From assembly GCF_003669035.1 (NCBI RefSeq), contig NZ_CP033070.1, positions 1,426,001 through 1,490,000 of the forward strand: DNA of 64,000 nucleotides. The letters are read 5' to 3'. Source of the stretch: Chryseobacterium sp. 3008163. Lineage in GTDB: Bacteria; Bacteroidota; Bacteroidia; Flavobacteriales; Weeksellaceae. Under the pieces are notes generated by a model, which saw nothing but the letters and a program-made list of their open reading frames with translations, was not told the DNA's origin and did no database searches. Below, one piece after another: positions 23,593-33,846 of this stretch; the first letter of the stretch is position 1, and the number at the start of each line of letters is the position of its first letter. The position numbers and the translations under genes are program-made.

Positions 23593-24378
23593 TTAAATAG
23601 CTTCAAATTCATTCTTCCCTTTTGGGATATGAAACATAATATCGAGCATAAGTTCTTCTCCTGTATTTTTATTGTACAGAAAAAAAGCAGGTTCTCCGTT
23701 TATTTTTTTATAGGTTGCTAATTTACCATTGCCATATATTTTTAAAACTTTATCATGACTTAGAGGCATCGGTAAAAAACCATTTTGCGAATCTTCTATT
23801 AAACTATTTATTCGCGCATTTGCATCTGCTTCACTCAAATACATTGAGAGTGCCATATTATTTTCACGATTCTTTATAATCTCAAACAAAGAATCATACT
23901 GTTTATTGACAAAACAGGCGTTTATTTTTTTGTAGATTGTCTCTAATCTGTTGTTGACATCAAGTACATTATCTCTCACAGCTAATGATAAATCTACACT
24001 ATCTTCGAAGGAGCTCATTGTATACGGAATATCGGCTTCAAAAAATGACGATTGTTGAAAGTTTGGTTCCTTTCGATTTATTTGAATCTGATTACTCACA
24101 CAATCTTTTACATGAGAGAAGCTTTCACCATGAACGTCAAATAATTTTATGGCATATTCAAACTTAGTTTTATCATCCAGTAAATTTTCTCCGGAAACAG
24201 GAAACAAATTGATTATTACTTTTTGTTTTCCTGATTTAAAAATCCCAAAATTTATTGGAACGTTTGGAGACATTTGCCCCTCAGTTTCCAAAGATATAAC
24301 GGGTATATCATTAATCAGGACTTCGAATCTGCACTTTACTGCCGTAAAATCTATTGTATAATAAGGTTGGTGAATCAT
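23593..24378 (-). CDS. Hypothetical cytoplasmic protein at the end of the T6SS island
   Basis: 261 residues, no signal peptide or membrane helix. N-terminal half beta-rich (CRFEVLINDIPVISLET, KVIINLFPVSG), middle helical (VDLSLAVRDNVLDVNNRLETIY), end again beta (KIYGNGKLATYKKINGEPAF). Family not recognised. Last gene of the minus-strand T6SSiii effector island; by position an immunity protein or effector accessory, which is inference. Confidence 0.55.
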   Translation of the reverse strand: MIHQPYYTIDFTAVKCRFEVLINDIPVISLETEGQMSPNVPINFGIFKSGKQKVIINLFPVSGENLLDDKTKFEYAIKLFDVHGESFSHVKDCVSNQIQINRKEPNFQQSSFFEADIPYTMSSFEDSVDLSLAVRDNVLDVNNRLETIYKKINACFVNKQYDSLFEIIKNRENNMALSMYLSEADANARINSLIEDSQNGFLPMPLSHDKVLKIYGNGKLATYKKINGEPAFFLYNKNTGEELMLDIMFHIPKGKNEFEAI

Positions 24379-24392
24379 TTCAGTGATATTAT

Positions 24393-25087
24393 TTATTTGT
24401 TATAAAACATATCAAAACTACGGTAAGATACCCATTCTTTGTATTTTGGAGATAATTTATCCAATACATAAATTTTCAGTATGCTATCATTCTTAGTATG
24501 ATTGATGGTATTAATAAAAAAATAGGTGGTTTTATTTTTAGTATCCTCCCAAACTTCCTTAGTTTCTTCTATATGATCGGTTTTAGATTCTCCATTTTCA
24601 TCAAGAAATATAGGTCTCTCTTTTGTATTGACATTTTTTTCTAAAAATGCAGGTTTAGAACCTATTGTTTTGGTGATTGAATTAATTATTTCTTTACTGT
24701 CTTTATGATTTAATAATTCCATTTCGTAACACCAGATTTTTTTATTTTCTTTTAAATAAAAATTGAAGTATTATCTGAATTCAACACAGTATTACCAGCA
24801 ATTGAAAGGTCTAATTTCTTGTTTTTGGGAAATCGGAACTCTTCATAATCACCTGAAATATTGTATTCATCTGATGCATTATCATTAGTTGTCAATCCTA
24901 TTCCTTTCAATACTTCCTCTACACTTGAACCAAATTTCAACTCTTTGAAGTCTAATTTTGAATTGTTTGTTTTAGTAATCTGGTTATTTGACACATTTAT
25001 TTTAGAATTTGATTTTTCGGTATTTTTTTCCTGACAATTAATCAAGACAAAGCTCAAAATTATTTGGCTTAAAATTATTTTTTTCAT
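24393..25087 (-). pseudogene. Lipoprotein, frameshifted; candidate immunity protein
   Basis: The upstream piece (24752-25087) starts with a lipoprotein signal, MKKIILSQIILSFVLINC, with the lipobox LINC. The downstream piece continues as FYLKENKKIWCYEMELLNHK when one T is added to the T5 run (24758-24762, A on the plus strand), giving 231 residues. No known domain. It lies two genes downstream of the OmpA-type candidate effector, and periplasm-facing lipoproteins often neutralise such toxins; that role is inference. Confidence 0.55.
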
Positions 25088-25098
25088 ATAATAAATTC

Positions 25099-25773
25099 TT
25101 AGTTTACTTCTTTTATATAAGCACTATATGGATATGTTACACTATTTTTTTTGCTCTTTAATCTATGATCTAAATAATCTGAATATTTTGTATTTGACGT
25201 GGCACTAATCGCTACATCGCCTAAATTATTTATATTTAAATATAATAAATCAGATTCAATTGTCTTTTCATTTTGTATCACTGCATTTTGCCCCTGATTT
25301 AAAATATAAATATTTCCTGAATTTTCCCAAATAAAATATTTCTCAAATCCTTTATCATCTTCAAAGCTGGGTTTGCCTAAATTTTGCACTAAGGTCTTTA
25401 AGAGCTTTTTACTTTCATTTTTTGTGTAAATATGAATTTGGAAACCATTAATATCTTTTTGATTACCTATAAATTGCAGGTAATTTCCTCCTGAATATGT
25501 GGCAGAATTTGGAGCAATTTCATCGTCAAAATTTTCATTAAAAAATTTATAATTATTAAATTGACTTACCTCGTATGTCAGCAATCCAGCTTTATACTTA
25601 CTTTCCTTGACCTCAAATTTATTTTTACTAATTAAAGATTCCTTTTTAACAGGAAAATTAATATTAGATAATTCAATTGTATTATCGTTACATGATGTCA
25701 GAAAAACACTTAATAAAAGTAAAATAATTAATTTATTTTTTCTTTTTTTCCCAAAGCAATAATTTATTTTCAC
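25099..25773 (-). CDS. Lipoprotein overlapping the effector gene; candidate immunity protein
   Basis: 224 residues. After a basic N-terminus (GKKRKNK) a hydrophobic stretch ends in LTSC, a lipobox. The rest is beta-rich (YSGGNYLQFIGNQKDINGFQIHIYT). The start codon lies 41 bases inside the 3' end of the upstream effector gene, implying coupled expression. No family recognised. Immunity to that effector is the simplest hypothesis. Confidence 0.6.
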   Translation of the reverse strand: MKINYCFGKKRKNKLIILLLLSVFLTSCNDNTIELSNINFPVKKESLISKNKFEVKESKYKAGLLTYEVSQFNNYKFFNENFDDEIAPNSATYSGGNYLQFIGNQKDINGFQIHIYTKNESKKLLKTLVQNLGKPSFEDDKGFEKYFIWENSGNIYILNQGQNAVIQNEKTIESDLLYLNINNLGDVAISATSNTKYSDYLDHRLKSKKNSVTYPYSAYIKEVN

Positions 25774-28476
25774 TACCCGTTATTTTTGCTAAATGTCCCA
25801 TTATATCAAATCCATCAAAGAAAGTTCTTGTTCTGTTGTAATTTACAGGAGTCCAATCTGAACTTACTTTTTTATATGTAAAACCTGCTTTTACCATTAC
25901 AACAACTGTTCCTACACAAGGATCTATACTTAAACTTGGAATATAGTAAATTCCTTGAGTAGACTGATATTGTAATTTGTGCCCTGAGGTAATTCCCATT
26001 GTAGCTCCTGCAGATAATTTACCCTCCATGTGCCCTTCTAGTTCAGGTTTTTTAGTTGTTCCTATTACCACGAACATTCCTTTTAACTCTAATCCTGACT
26101 TTAATTCTACTGTTATATTGGATGTCAAATCAAAATTAATTTCTTTACCATCTTTTACGGTACTGTAAGTGACATCAGCAGAACCATCGACCTTCCCTTT
26201 TACTTCTAAGTCAATGTACATTTTAAATTTAATTTCAACTCTTTCAGATTCATATCCTTTTTCCGCCCACTCTCTCACCATATTAAAAATTTCAAGAGCC
26301 AAAACATTTCCGGTTCCCGCAGTAGCCGCTGCAACACCTGCTTGAACTGCTAAGCCTAACAAATCAAAAACAATAGCAAGCTCAACTAAGGGCTTGGTCT
26401 CTAAAGCGAACTTCAGTTTAGTTCCTATTTCGCTGTGTTTTTCACTTACATCAGCTTCCCAATCGGCACTAAGATAAACCACCGGTGCATTTAATTTTAT
26501 CTCAAAAGGTAATTTTCTCCCAATACCTTTAGAAACAGTACCTTTTGTTCCTCCGGTAATTCCTTGGGCAATTTTTTTATAGACGATATTGTTGAAAATA
26601 ATTTAGAGATCTTATCACTATATTTAGCCGTTAGTTCAGGATTACTGCCGTAAGTGCCATCTTTCTGCTTATCAAAAGAAGCCTTTAATTCTACACCAAA
26701 GTCAACCTCACTATATTTACCTTTTTCTTCATTTGCTAATTTTAGTGCTTTACTTCTTAATTCTTTATGTTTTTCCGGAGAGAGTTTTTGCCATTTTATA
26801 CTTAAACTATTACTTAGATTTACATAAAAAGCAAATCTCCATTTAATATCAGGATAAGTTCTAACAATAACTGTCGGTATTTTTTTATTGGCAAAATAAG
26901 TACACGAATGAACATCTATATAAACTTTATTGGGGGTACTTGAAGCAGGCCAAATGTATTGTATAGGAAGTAAATTATATTTTGACAAATCTGAATACAC
27001 TTCATATTGCTTGCTTGGAACAGGAAATGACTGAGTTTTCTCGTTCCCATTCTTAGCTTGCCCAATATCTGTTATTTTTATATTTTTTTCATGGGAGCCG
27101 ATGCATCCTTTAGTTTCAAAATTATTTACCTGTATCGTTATTTTTTTCTTATTGCCAGAATCATAAGGTGGTGCTATTACTTCATAGATTAATGATAATT
27201 CGTCATGATCAATTACCGAAAATCTGATTTTTGCTCTACGGTTTTCCTGATGTTGTTTCTCAGTAAGATTAGTTCCTTGATAAATCAGATTATTTTCTCC
27301 TAATCCTTGTGGGCTAAACTTTGTTTTATTAAGACCTTGCTGCTTCAAATATTGAGCTACGGCCTCTGATCTGTTTTGGGAAAGCCTTAGATTGAAATCT
27401 CCGGGACCGCGTTCGTCAGCATGACCTTCTATAACTACAGTAGAATGTTTATTATTTTTGAGTTTGTTAGCTATATTATCTAGTGTCTTTCTGGTATCAG
27501 CACGAATGATGCTTTTATCGAAGTCAAAATATACAATCTCTATGATCTCATTATAAGAAGTCTGCCCGCCTCTTTTTACTTTTGTTTTTCCTTCTTCAAA
27601 AATGGTCACAGGAGTACCATCAGTAATAATAATTTGCTTAAATGTACACAATCCTACACCCTGATGATTTTTTTCTGTATTACCGACTAAAATTGTAGAT
27701 TGATTCGACGGTTTTGTTTTATTGACTACTTTAAGTTCATTTTTAATATTCAGGTTCTTGCCGTGTTCTGTTATTCCGTCTTTGTCTCGCAAATATCCAC
27801 CCGTTTTTCTTTTAATTTTTACATAAAATTCTTCATTATCCTGAATGAATTTTATTGAAGCTTTCCATTCTGATGTATTAGGAATCTTAAGGTTAATCTG
27901 TCCGTCTGTAACCGTAACACTGTGAACTGTACGCATTTTATAATTACCATTCCACATTTCATTATAAACCTCTACGGTAACTATTTCACCATTAATACCT
28001 TCTGTGTCAGCATGGAAGTGTACTTCTTCGCCGTAGCAAAGTCCATAGTTATTATCATCTGTATTTTTGAGATTCTTGCCACCTCTTGTTCTACTCCAAC
28101 TACTAGAAACAATGAATGGCGGGCATTGTGCTAGAATAACAAGCCCTGTGAAGTTAATATCGGGTTTCCCCGTCATACTAGCTTCCACATAATACGGATA
28201 TCCACATAGACGCTTCGGTATTTTATACGAAAAATATTTGTCGGTCATACATTGAAGACGATCAACTATCTTTTTTCTGTCTTTATCCAAAACCATCCAA
28301 TATATGTTTCCCTTTTTCTGAGCCTCAGTAGTATCCTTATGCCATTCTTTTATGTAAAAATGAGCTTTTTTATTAGCCGGAACAATTACCCATTTATCCG
28401 CACTAACTCTTGAATTAGAGTTATTGGCTTCATTAGGTTGAGGTACAAATTTTATTTTCTTTATTCCTTTTGACAT
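25733..28476 (-). pseudogene. OmpA-domain candidate T6SS effector, frameshifted
   Basis: The main piece (26497-28476, 659 codons) has an N-terminal region of beta domains (1-310) and an OmpA/peptidoglycan-binding domain at about 320-425 (IVYFDFDKSIIRADTRKTL, VIEGHADERGPGDFN, LRLSQNRSEAVAQYL, SPQGLGE). Adding one base to the T7 tract at 26572-26578 joins it to the downstream frame (KKIAQGITGGTKG..., 25733-26482), giving 914 residues. The C-terminal 280 residues hold a hydrophobic Ala/Gly-rich segment (LLGLAVQAGVAAATAGTG) and then a beta-rich domain, unlike any toxin I recognise. Follows the PAAR-like gene, a typical place for a cargo effector. Confidence 0.65.
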
Positions 28477-28479
28477 TTT

Positions 28480-28995
28480 TTACAATTTTAAGGATTCTTC
28501 CTGTGCAGTTTGCCCCGATTCAAGACCTTCATGGGTAGGCTCTTCTTCAAACATTTCGTTAGGACTAATCAACGGATTAATCTGCTGCTGCACATCCTGA
28601 TCTGCATTTTTAAAATTCTGCTGACTCGCTTCTGCTCTCTGCCCGTGATCTATAATTTCAATGCACGGAGTTCCTGCAACTGCACATACTGCTTTGCTGT
28701 CTTCCAAAATAATATATCCGCCATTGCTGAGCTGTACTTTATCATAGAAATTCTGCCATTCTGTAACCATAATTTTACATGGTGGTGGTGGAACTCCCAT
28801 TTTCGTACAATTTCCGAATGTGTTTTTTTCAAATGTGGCAGCACCGATTTCTTTAGTCGTGACAATCAGTTTTTTTGCTGCACTTTTATCGTTTGCATAC
28901 TCTTTTTGATGAGTAAGAACCTTAAGATTATCCGGAGCCTGCCCAAATTGACATTTGCACATGGCTCCCTGTACTACGATGTGTTTTTCTGCCAT
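28480..28995 (-). CDS. PAAR-like protein (DUF4280)
   Basis: 171 residues. The pattern KHIVVQGAMCKCQFG at the start and MGVPPPPCKIMVTEW and AVCAVAGTPCIEIIDHGQ further on match DUF4280, a Cys-containing PAAR-like spike-tip family of Bacteroidota T6SS and related contractile systems. It would cap VgrG and help attach the effector encoded 3 bases downstream. The acidic C-terminal tail is low complexity. Confidence 0.82.
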   Translation of the reverse strand: MAEKHIVVQGAMCKCQFGQAPDNLKVLTHQKEYANDKSAAKKLIVTTKEIGAATFEKNTFGNCTKMGVPPPPCKIMVTEWQNFYDKVQLSNGGYIILEDSKAVCAVAGTPCIEIIDHGQRAEASQQNFKNADQDVQQQINPLISPNEMFEEEPTHEGLESGQTAQEESLKL

Positions 28996-28997
28996 GA

Positions 28998-30053
28998 TTA
29001 TAATTCTTTATTTGAAATTACAATTCGTGTTAAATATTCATTTCCGAATTCTAAACGGACAAATGAAGTATTCATTTTAAAGGTTACGACCGTTAAAGCT
29101 TTTGATGTATTTTCATCAACTCCCACGGTTGTCTGATACAATTGAGCTTTGTAGCGGGCAAATTTATCTTTACATTCTGAAGGTGAACTATCATTAAAAA
29201 CCAGACCATAAGGCAAACCAGAAACTGCGTCTTCACCATAATATTGAATGGCATAATACTCTTCACCACTGGTCATATTTGCATAAATCATATTGAAATT
29301 TTCAAAATCCCAATTAGAATATTCGCCATTTTTGCAGGTTTCGCATTCCATTTCACTTGGGTCTGTTTTTAGAAGTTTTGTCAACTGTTCTGCGCTTGTC
29401 GGAAGATTTATAAATTGTTTTTTAGCAAAAAGATTCTGAAGATATTTTGAAGTCATCTTTTTTTGTGCTTGTTTTACTTCTACAGCTGCAATCTGTTCAT
29501 CGGCCTGAGCATTCATCATTGCGACTGTTTCGGCATCAATTGCACTATCTTCCACAGCCTCCAATCCTTTCGAAAGTGCTTTAGTCTTACTATTCAAAAG
29601 AAATTCTTTGACTTCCTTTTCCAATTTTCCCGTTGATTTTGTAAGCTTTACATCAACTTCTTTTTTTGACCAGCTATCCGGATTTATTTCTTCAAGAAAA
29701 ACACTGATTTTCGTGCTTTTTGCCGAAACTTTTTTCATAGAAACATTCCAAGTTGCTTTCTGGATAAACTGTTTTGGTTTTGCACCATTCTTTACTGCTA
29801 AATTTAAATAAGGATTTTTCTCATTAGCATCAAATTTCAAATCATACAGATCAACGGTTGTAGAAAATTCGTTATCACCCGCCGCTGCCGCTTTTGCTTC
29901 GTCTCTCGTGAAATCATTTTTAAAATCAAATAGGGTATTTTGTAATTCCTCAATATTTTTCGGAACGGTAAATTCTGTTTTCTGCCCAAAATTGAGAGTA
30001 GAAATTAAGATGAACAGCGTTAAAAACAATTTATAATTAAATATTTTTTTCAT
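28998..30053 (-). CDS. Secreted protein of the T6SS island, unknown function
   Basis: 351 residues with a signal peptide (MKKIFNYKLFLTLFILISTL, cleavage near NFG/Q). The middle region is Lys/Ala-rich and helical; the C-terminal third contains CETCKNGEYSNWDFENFN, the only Cys pair. No family recognised. Co-directional with 2-base spacing to the PAAR-like gene, so co-expressed with it. Could be a periplasmic immunity or chaperone factor. Confidence 0.55.
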   Translation of the reverse strand: MKKIFNYKLFLTLFILISTLNFGQKTEFTVPKNIEELQNTLFDFKNDFTRDEAKAAAAGDNEFSTTVDLYDLKFDANEKNPYLNLAVKNGAKPKQFIQKATWNVSMKKVSAKSTKISVFLEEINPDSWSKKEVDVKLTKSTGKLEKEVKEFLLNSKTKALSKGLEAVEDSAIDAETVAMMNAQADEQIAAVEVKQAQKKMTSKYLQNLFAKKQFINLPTSAEQLTKLLKTDPSEMECETCKNGEYSNWDFENFNMIYANMTSGEEYYAIQYYGEDAVSGLPYGLVFNDSSPSECKDKFARYKAQLYQTTVGVDENTSKALTVVTFKMNTSFVRLEFGNEYLTRIVISNKEL

Positions 30054-30068
30054 TGGTTTGATTTTAAA

Positions 30069-31109
30069 TTAATCAGTCATAACAGCTATTACAACCGATA
30101 TTTTTTTTCTTTTTTCAGTGTTGATATCACATTCTAAATACAATGATTCCGGAAGTTGGGTTTCACCATTCAGATAATATTGAAGTCTGAAATTTCCGTC
30201 ATCATTCATGACAGGATTATCTTCTATAATCAGAGAAAATGGCGCTCCATTAATAAAATCATATCGGCTTCTTTCATCATGTAATTTTCCGTTTCCTACA
30301 ATATTTATTAAATCATAATCATCTTTTAAAGGATCTATTTCTACTTCAATTTTATAATTCGGTTCCACAGCGTTGTTTATCACCGGAAAAGTTTTTGTCA
30401 TCTCAGTCTGATAATCCTGATTAAATTTCTGATAGATCCCAAAAAACAATGTGCGGATGAAATAATCATTTTTAATGAAGATAAAAAGAGAATTGGGTTC
30501 ATCTAAAACCGCTTCAATTTTCTGGCAATATTCATCAACGATATCTCCTTCAAATTCTTTGTAAACCTCATCTTTTACATCTTTCCATCTTTCTTTGAAT
30601 ATATCAGCATTCTCTATGTTATTAAATTTCCCCTGCTGATCAACGCTTATCTGCATTGGATATAAAACTTTAGACGTTTTGTATGCCAGCAGATCTGCAA
30701 TTTCATTGACTTCTTCTTCATTCAGAAAGAGATTTGAAATTCTATCGATTTCAAAAAAATGAAAACCACTTTCATATTTAATCCATCGAACAGAAACATC
30801 ATATTTTAATTCATTTTTATATTCATCATTTTCGATAGTTATGATCATACTGTATTTCAACGATGAATTTTCGGGCTGAAAAATCAAACTGTTTCCATGA
30901 CCAAATTTTACCAGTTTATTTTTATCAATAACCGCAGTTCTTGGCAGAAACAGCTCTTTTTGATGAGTAAAATTTATTAAAATACTGTCTTCTACTTTGC
31001 AATTATTGTTGTGAAAAAACTTCAAAGATTCTTCAGACAAGCTGTAAAGATTGGCTATACTTTTTACAGTCTCTCCGGGTTGTATAATATGTTTGTTGAA
31101 CTTCTGCAT
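30069..31109 (-). CDS. LysM-like domain protein of the T6SS island
   Basis: 346 residues, no signal peptide. The N-terminal 45 residues (HIIQPGETVKSIANLYSLSE) form a LysM-like module. The remainder is mixed alpha/beta with an acidic helical middle (NEEEVNEIADLLAY, EFEGDIVDEYCQKIEAVL) and a beta-rich end. LysM-type N-domains recur in Bacteroidota T6SSiii cargo clusters, often as adaptors. Exact role unknown. Confidence 0.6.
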   Translation of the reverse strand: MQKFNKHIIQPGETVKSIANLYSLSEESLKFFHNNNCKVEDSILINFTHQKELFLPRTAVIDKNKLVKFGHGNSLIFQPENSSLKYSMIITIENDEYKNELKYDVSVRWIKYESGFHFFEIDRISNLFLNEEEVNEIADLLAYKTSKVLYPMQISVDQQGKFNNIENADIFKERWKDVKDEVYKEFEGDIVDEYCQKIEAVLDEPNSLFIFIKNDYFIRTLFFGIYQKFNQDYQTEMTKTFPVINNAVEPNYKIEVEIDPLKDDYDLINIVGNGKLHDERSRYDFINGAPFSLIIEDNPVMNDDGNFRLQYYLNGETQLPESLYLECDINTEKRKKISVVIAVMTD

Positions 31110-31183
31110 AAATTAAATTCCAACTACATCAATAGATAGCTTTCGAATTTTTCTTTTTTTAAATACATTAAATATTTCCTCAA

Positions 31184-32594
31184 TTAATGAACAACTCTTA
31201 CTCTGTCGGAAGTAGGATCCATTCCTATTCCTTCCCTTCTTGCAGACCAGTGCAGATATTTATTTCTGAGAATTCTCAGATCATCCTGTTCTTTCATTTC
31301 TTTTGATAATCTGCATATTTTTGTTCTGGTATTGATGCGCCGCCATAAGCGTTTTCAACTTCTTTGTATCTCTTAAAAACATATTGTTTTCCGTTGCCCA
31401 TTGCATAAGGTCTTAAGCGATCTTTCACTCTCATCAGCAAAGCATCAGAAGCGATAGAATGTTTTTCGTCGGTAAGTTTTTTTAAGGTAAATGGAATTTC
31501 TTTTTGATCACCATATTCTGCCATAAAATGCAGAGGAATATAGCTGTAAGTTTTCACCAAATCCCGACTTCCTTTTAATGCCAGATAAAAACCAGGTTCT
31601 ATGGTAAGCTGTTCTTCTTTAAACCAAGCATCTGCAATGAGCTGGCTTCTTAATGTCTTTAATTTCGTAGCCGTTGTCCAGGAGGTCTCAATTTCTTCCC
31701 AACTCTCTGTGCCATCTTCATAAGCTCCGCCTACATCACAATGAACTCCGGGAAAAATTCTTTCTATACCAACATGCACATTGGTCAAATCAAAATTTTC
31801 TCTATGCTCGTTTTCTGCCACAAAATGGATGACAGTCTGCGCTCTTCCGATATCATTAAGACCTAATTCGTCCACATCATTGTGAAAATTCGGTTTTGGA
31901 GAAAAGTTCTTTGAATAAGACGAAACTGTGTCGTAAATTCCTAAAAACCGAACCTTAAGAACATCAATTTTAATTCCGGCTTCCTGCAATTTTAATCCCA
32001 AATGTCCCCACTTTGGAAGTTCTTCTCCTTCAACTCCGTTTCCGTCGCTGTCAGAATGAGAAGTGAAAGTCATCCCTTCATGAGAAACCGTTGTGGTTTT
32101 TGCTTTATATTTTGATTTACCTATTTCATGCACAAAATTACGAGCCGCCGCTGCTCCACGGCTGAAACCAAAAACATCAAACGTAAGCACCGCTATTTTA
32201 TCTGCTTTTTAGCATTTTTTATATTTTTTACTTTCTTAACGATTTCTTCACAGCCTTTTCTTACTTTACCCCTGATTCCTGTATCTCCCGTTCCGAAAGC
32301 ATATCCCAACATTGAGTCTTCTTCTTTGTCTTCCGTACCAATTCCTTCTATATAGATCCCAGAACTTTTATCATAATGATCCCATAAACGTGCGACGTTA
32401 CTCCAATCATTATTATAACTGTTGTTATCTGTAGGAGAGCCTCCGTTTTTTTTGTAATCCGGAGTTTTATCTCTTCTTTCGATAGTATTGGTTTTATTAT
32501 TTAAAGTTCCGTCAAAAAATATCCCAAGAGTAATGTCTAAAACTTCCTCTTTGGATATTTCCGGGGTGTAGTCTCCAAATTTGTTATTATGCAT
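31184..32594 (-). pseudogene. DUF2235 / Tle1-like phospholipase effector, two frameshifts
   Basis: N-terminal LGIFFDGTLNN and the nucleophile elbow FGFSRGAAAARNF are the hallmarks of DUF2235, the alpha/beta-hydrolase family of T6SS Tle1 lipases. IFPGVHCDVGGAYEDG probably contributes the catalytic acid region. Two missing bases break it: in T5 at 32206-32210 (join KKADKIAVLTFD) and in T4 at 31301-31304 (join QKKEMKEQDD). Restored, the protein is 470 residues and ends SARREGIGMDPTSDRVRVVH at 31184-31186, an end common in the family. The motifs themselves are intact. Confidence 0.8.
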
Positions 32595-32635
32595 TGTTCT
32601 TTTTGTCTTAATTAATAAACATTGTAAGGAATAGA

Positions 32636-33687
32636 TTATTCTATCTTACGGGAAAATCTCGTTTTTGCTTTCGTAATCGGCAGTTCTTCGTTATCGGTTT
32701 TTAATGATAAGATTGCGGCCGTATTATCGTCATTAACTTTTATCGTAAAATCTATGTTTTTTCTTTTCCTAGTTTTTGGAACAATCCAAAAATTTCTTTT
32801 TCGTCAAAAGAATCTATCCAGACAGCGTATCTGTTTTTATTTTGGTCTCTCCAATAGAAACCGCAGAATTTCGGAATCGCTCTTTTTTTGTAAGTATCTT
32901 TTGTCAGGCTTTCATTAAAAAGGTTTTCCTGCTCGCCATTATAATTCGTCATTCCAAAGTCAATCCATTCAGCTCCGTTTGGCAAAACAACAGATGGTTT
33001 CCAACTGTATCTTTCTCTGTAAGCATCATAAATTTCAGGTGAAGGATACCCTTGTTTTTCTATTTTTTCTCTGATTTCGGGTTTAAATGTTTTATAAGAC
33101 GGATCTTTTAACATTCTTTCAGCAAAACCTTCTTTCAACATATATTTTGCATTGTCGTAGGCTTTTTCCTGAGTAATTAATGTATCATGAGCCTGAAAAA
33201 CACCTACTTCTCTTTGATTTCCTGCACCATTAATCCATAAAACAACTCGTCCCTTCGGAGCAAGGCCTACAATAAAATTGGTATATGTTGTTTTTTGGCC
33301 ATTATCCTGATCAGTAAATCCTTTTTCAAAAAGAGTTTTTATTTTTTCTTTGTCCAAATCCCATTTTCCGGTATAAAATTTATTTTCAACTAAAGAATAC
33401 CATGTAAATTCCAGCTTACTTGGAATGTCCATTTTTTGGGTTTCTACACTCATCGTTCCGCCTTCATTTCCCCAACCCGTATTTTGAGTCCCCCAAATAG
33501 CATCAAAACCATAAGTGAAATTATCTGCTATAATTGCTCCTTTGTAAATTTCCATAGGATATTCCTCAGGCGCAGAGATGGTTCCTAACCAATTATATTT
33601 TTCGTCCATTTTTTTATTTTGACAACTTGCCACAGAGAAACTACAGAGAATAAAAAGAAGTAATATTTTCAACTTACTTATTCCCAT
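32636..33687 (-). pseudogene. DUF2931 lipoprotein, frameshifted near the C-terminus
   Basis: Lipoprotein signal ending SVASC, then the DUF2931 body (NWLGTISAPEEYPMEIYKG, FDAIWGTQNTGWGNEG, KLEFTWYSLVENKFYTG). The frame stops at 32752 after GKEKT; adding one base to T6 at 32757-32762 continues to a stop at 32636-32638, giving 350 residues. DUF2931 genes often accompany Tle1-like effectors in Bacteroidota, so a periplasmic immunity role against the DUF2235 protein is plausible but inferred. Confidence 0.75.
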
Positions 33688-33844
33688 GAGACATTATTTT
33701 TTTATTACTTGCCAAAACCAGATTGCCTTTTTTAGCCTCTGCATTGATTTTTTGCGCAATTTTTTCAGCCTTTTTCCCGACACTCAAATTATAAGTATCG
33801 TTCACTTTGATGATAATATTTTTTGCAGTTTTTCGAATGGCCAT
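33674..33844 (-). CDS. Small 56-residue protein between vgrG and the DUF2931 gene
   Basis: ATG at 33842-33844; begins MAIRKTAKNIIIKVNDTYN and ends ASNKKIMSHGNK. Strongly basic, no signal peptide. It starts 2 bases after the VgrG stop and its 3' end overlaps the DUF2931 start, so the spacing is operon-like. Family unknown; perhaps a small adaptor. Confidence 0.6.
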   Translation of the reverse strand: MAIRKTAKNIIIKVNDTYNLSVGKKAEKIAQKINAEAKKGNLVLASNKKIMSHGNK

Positions 33845-33846
33845 GA

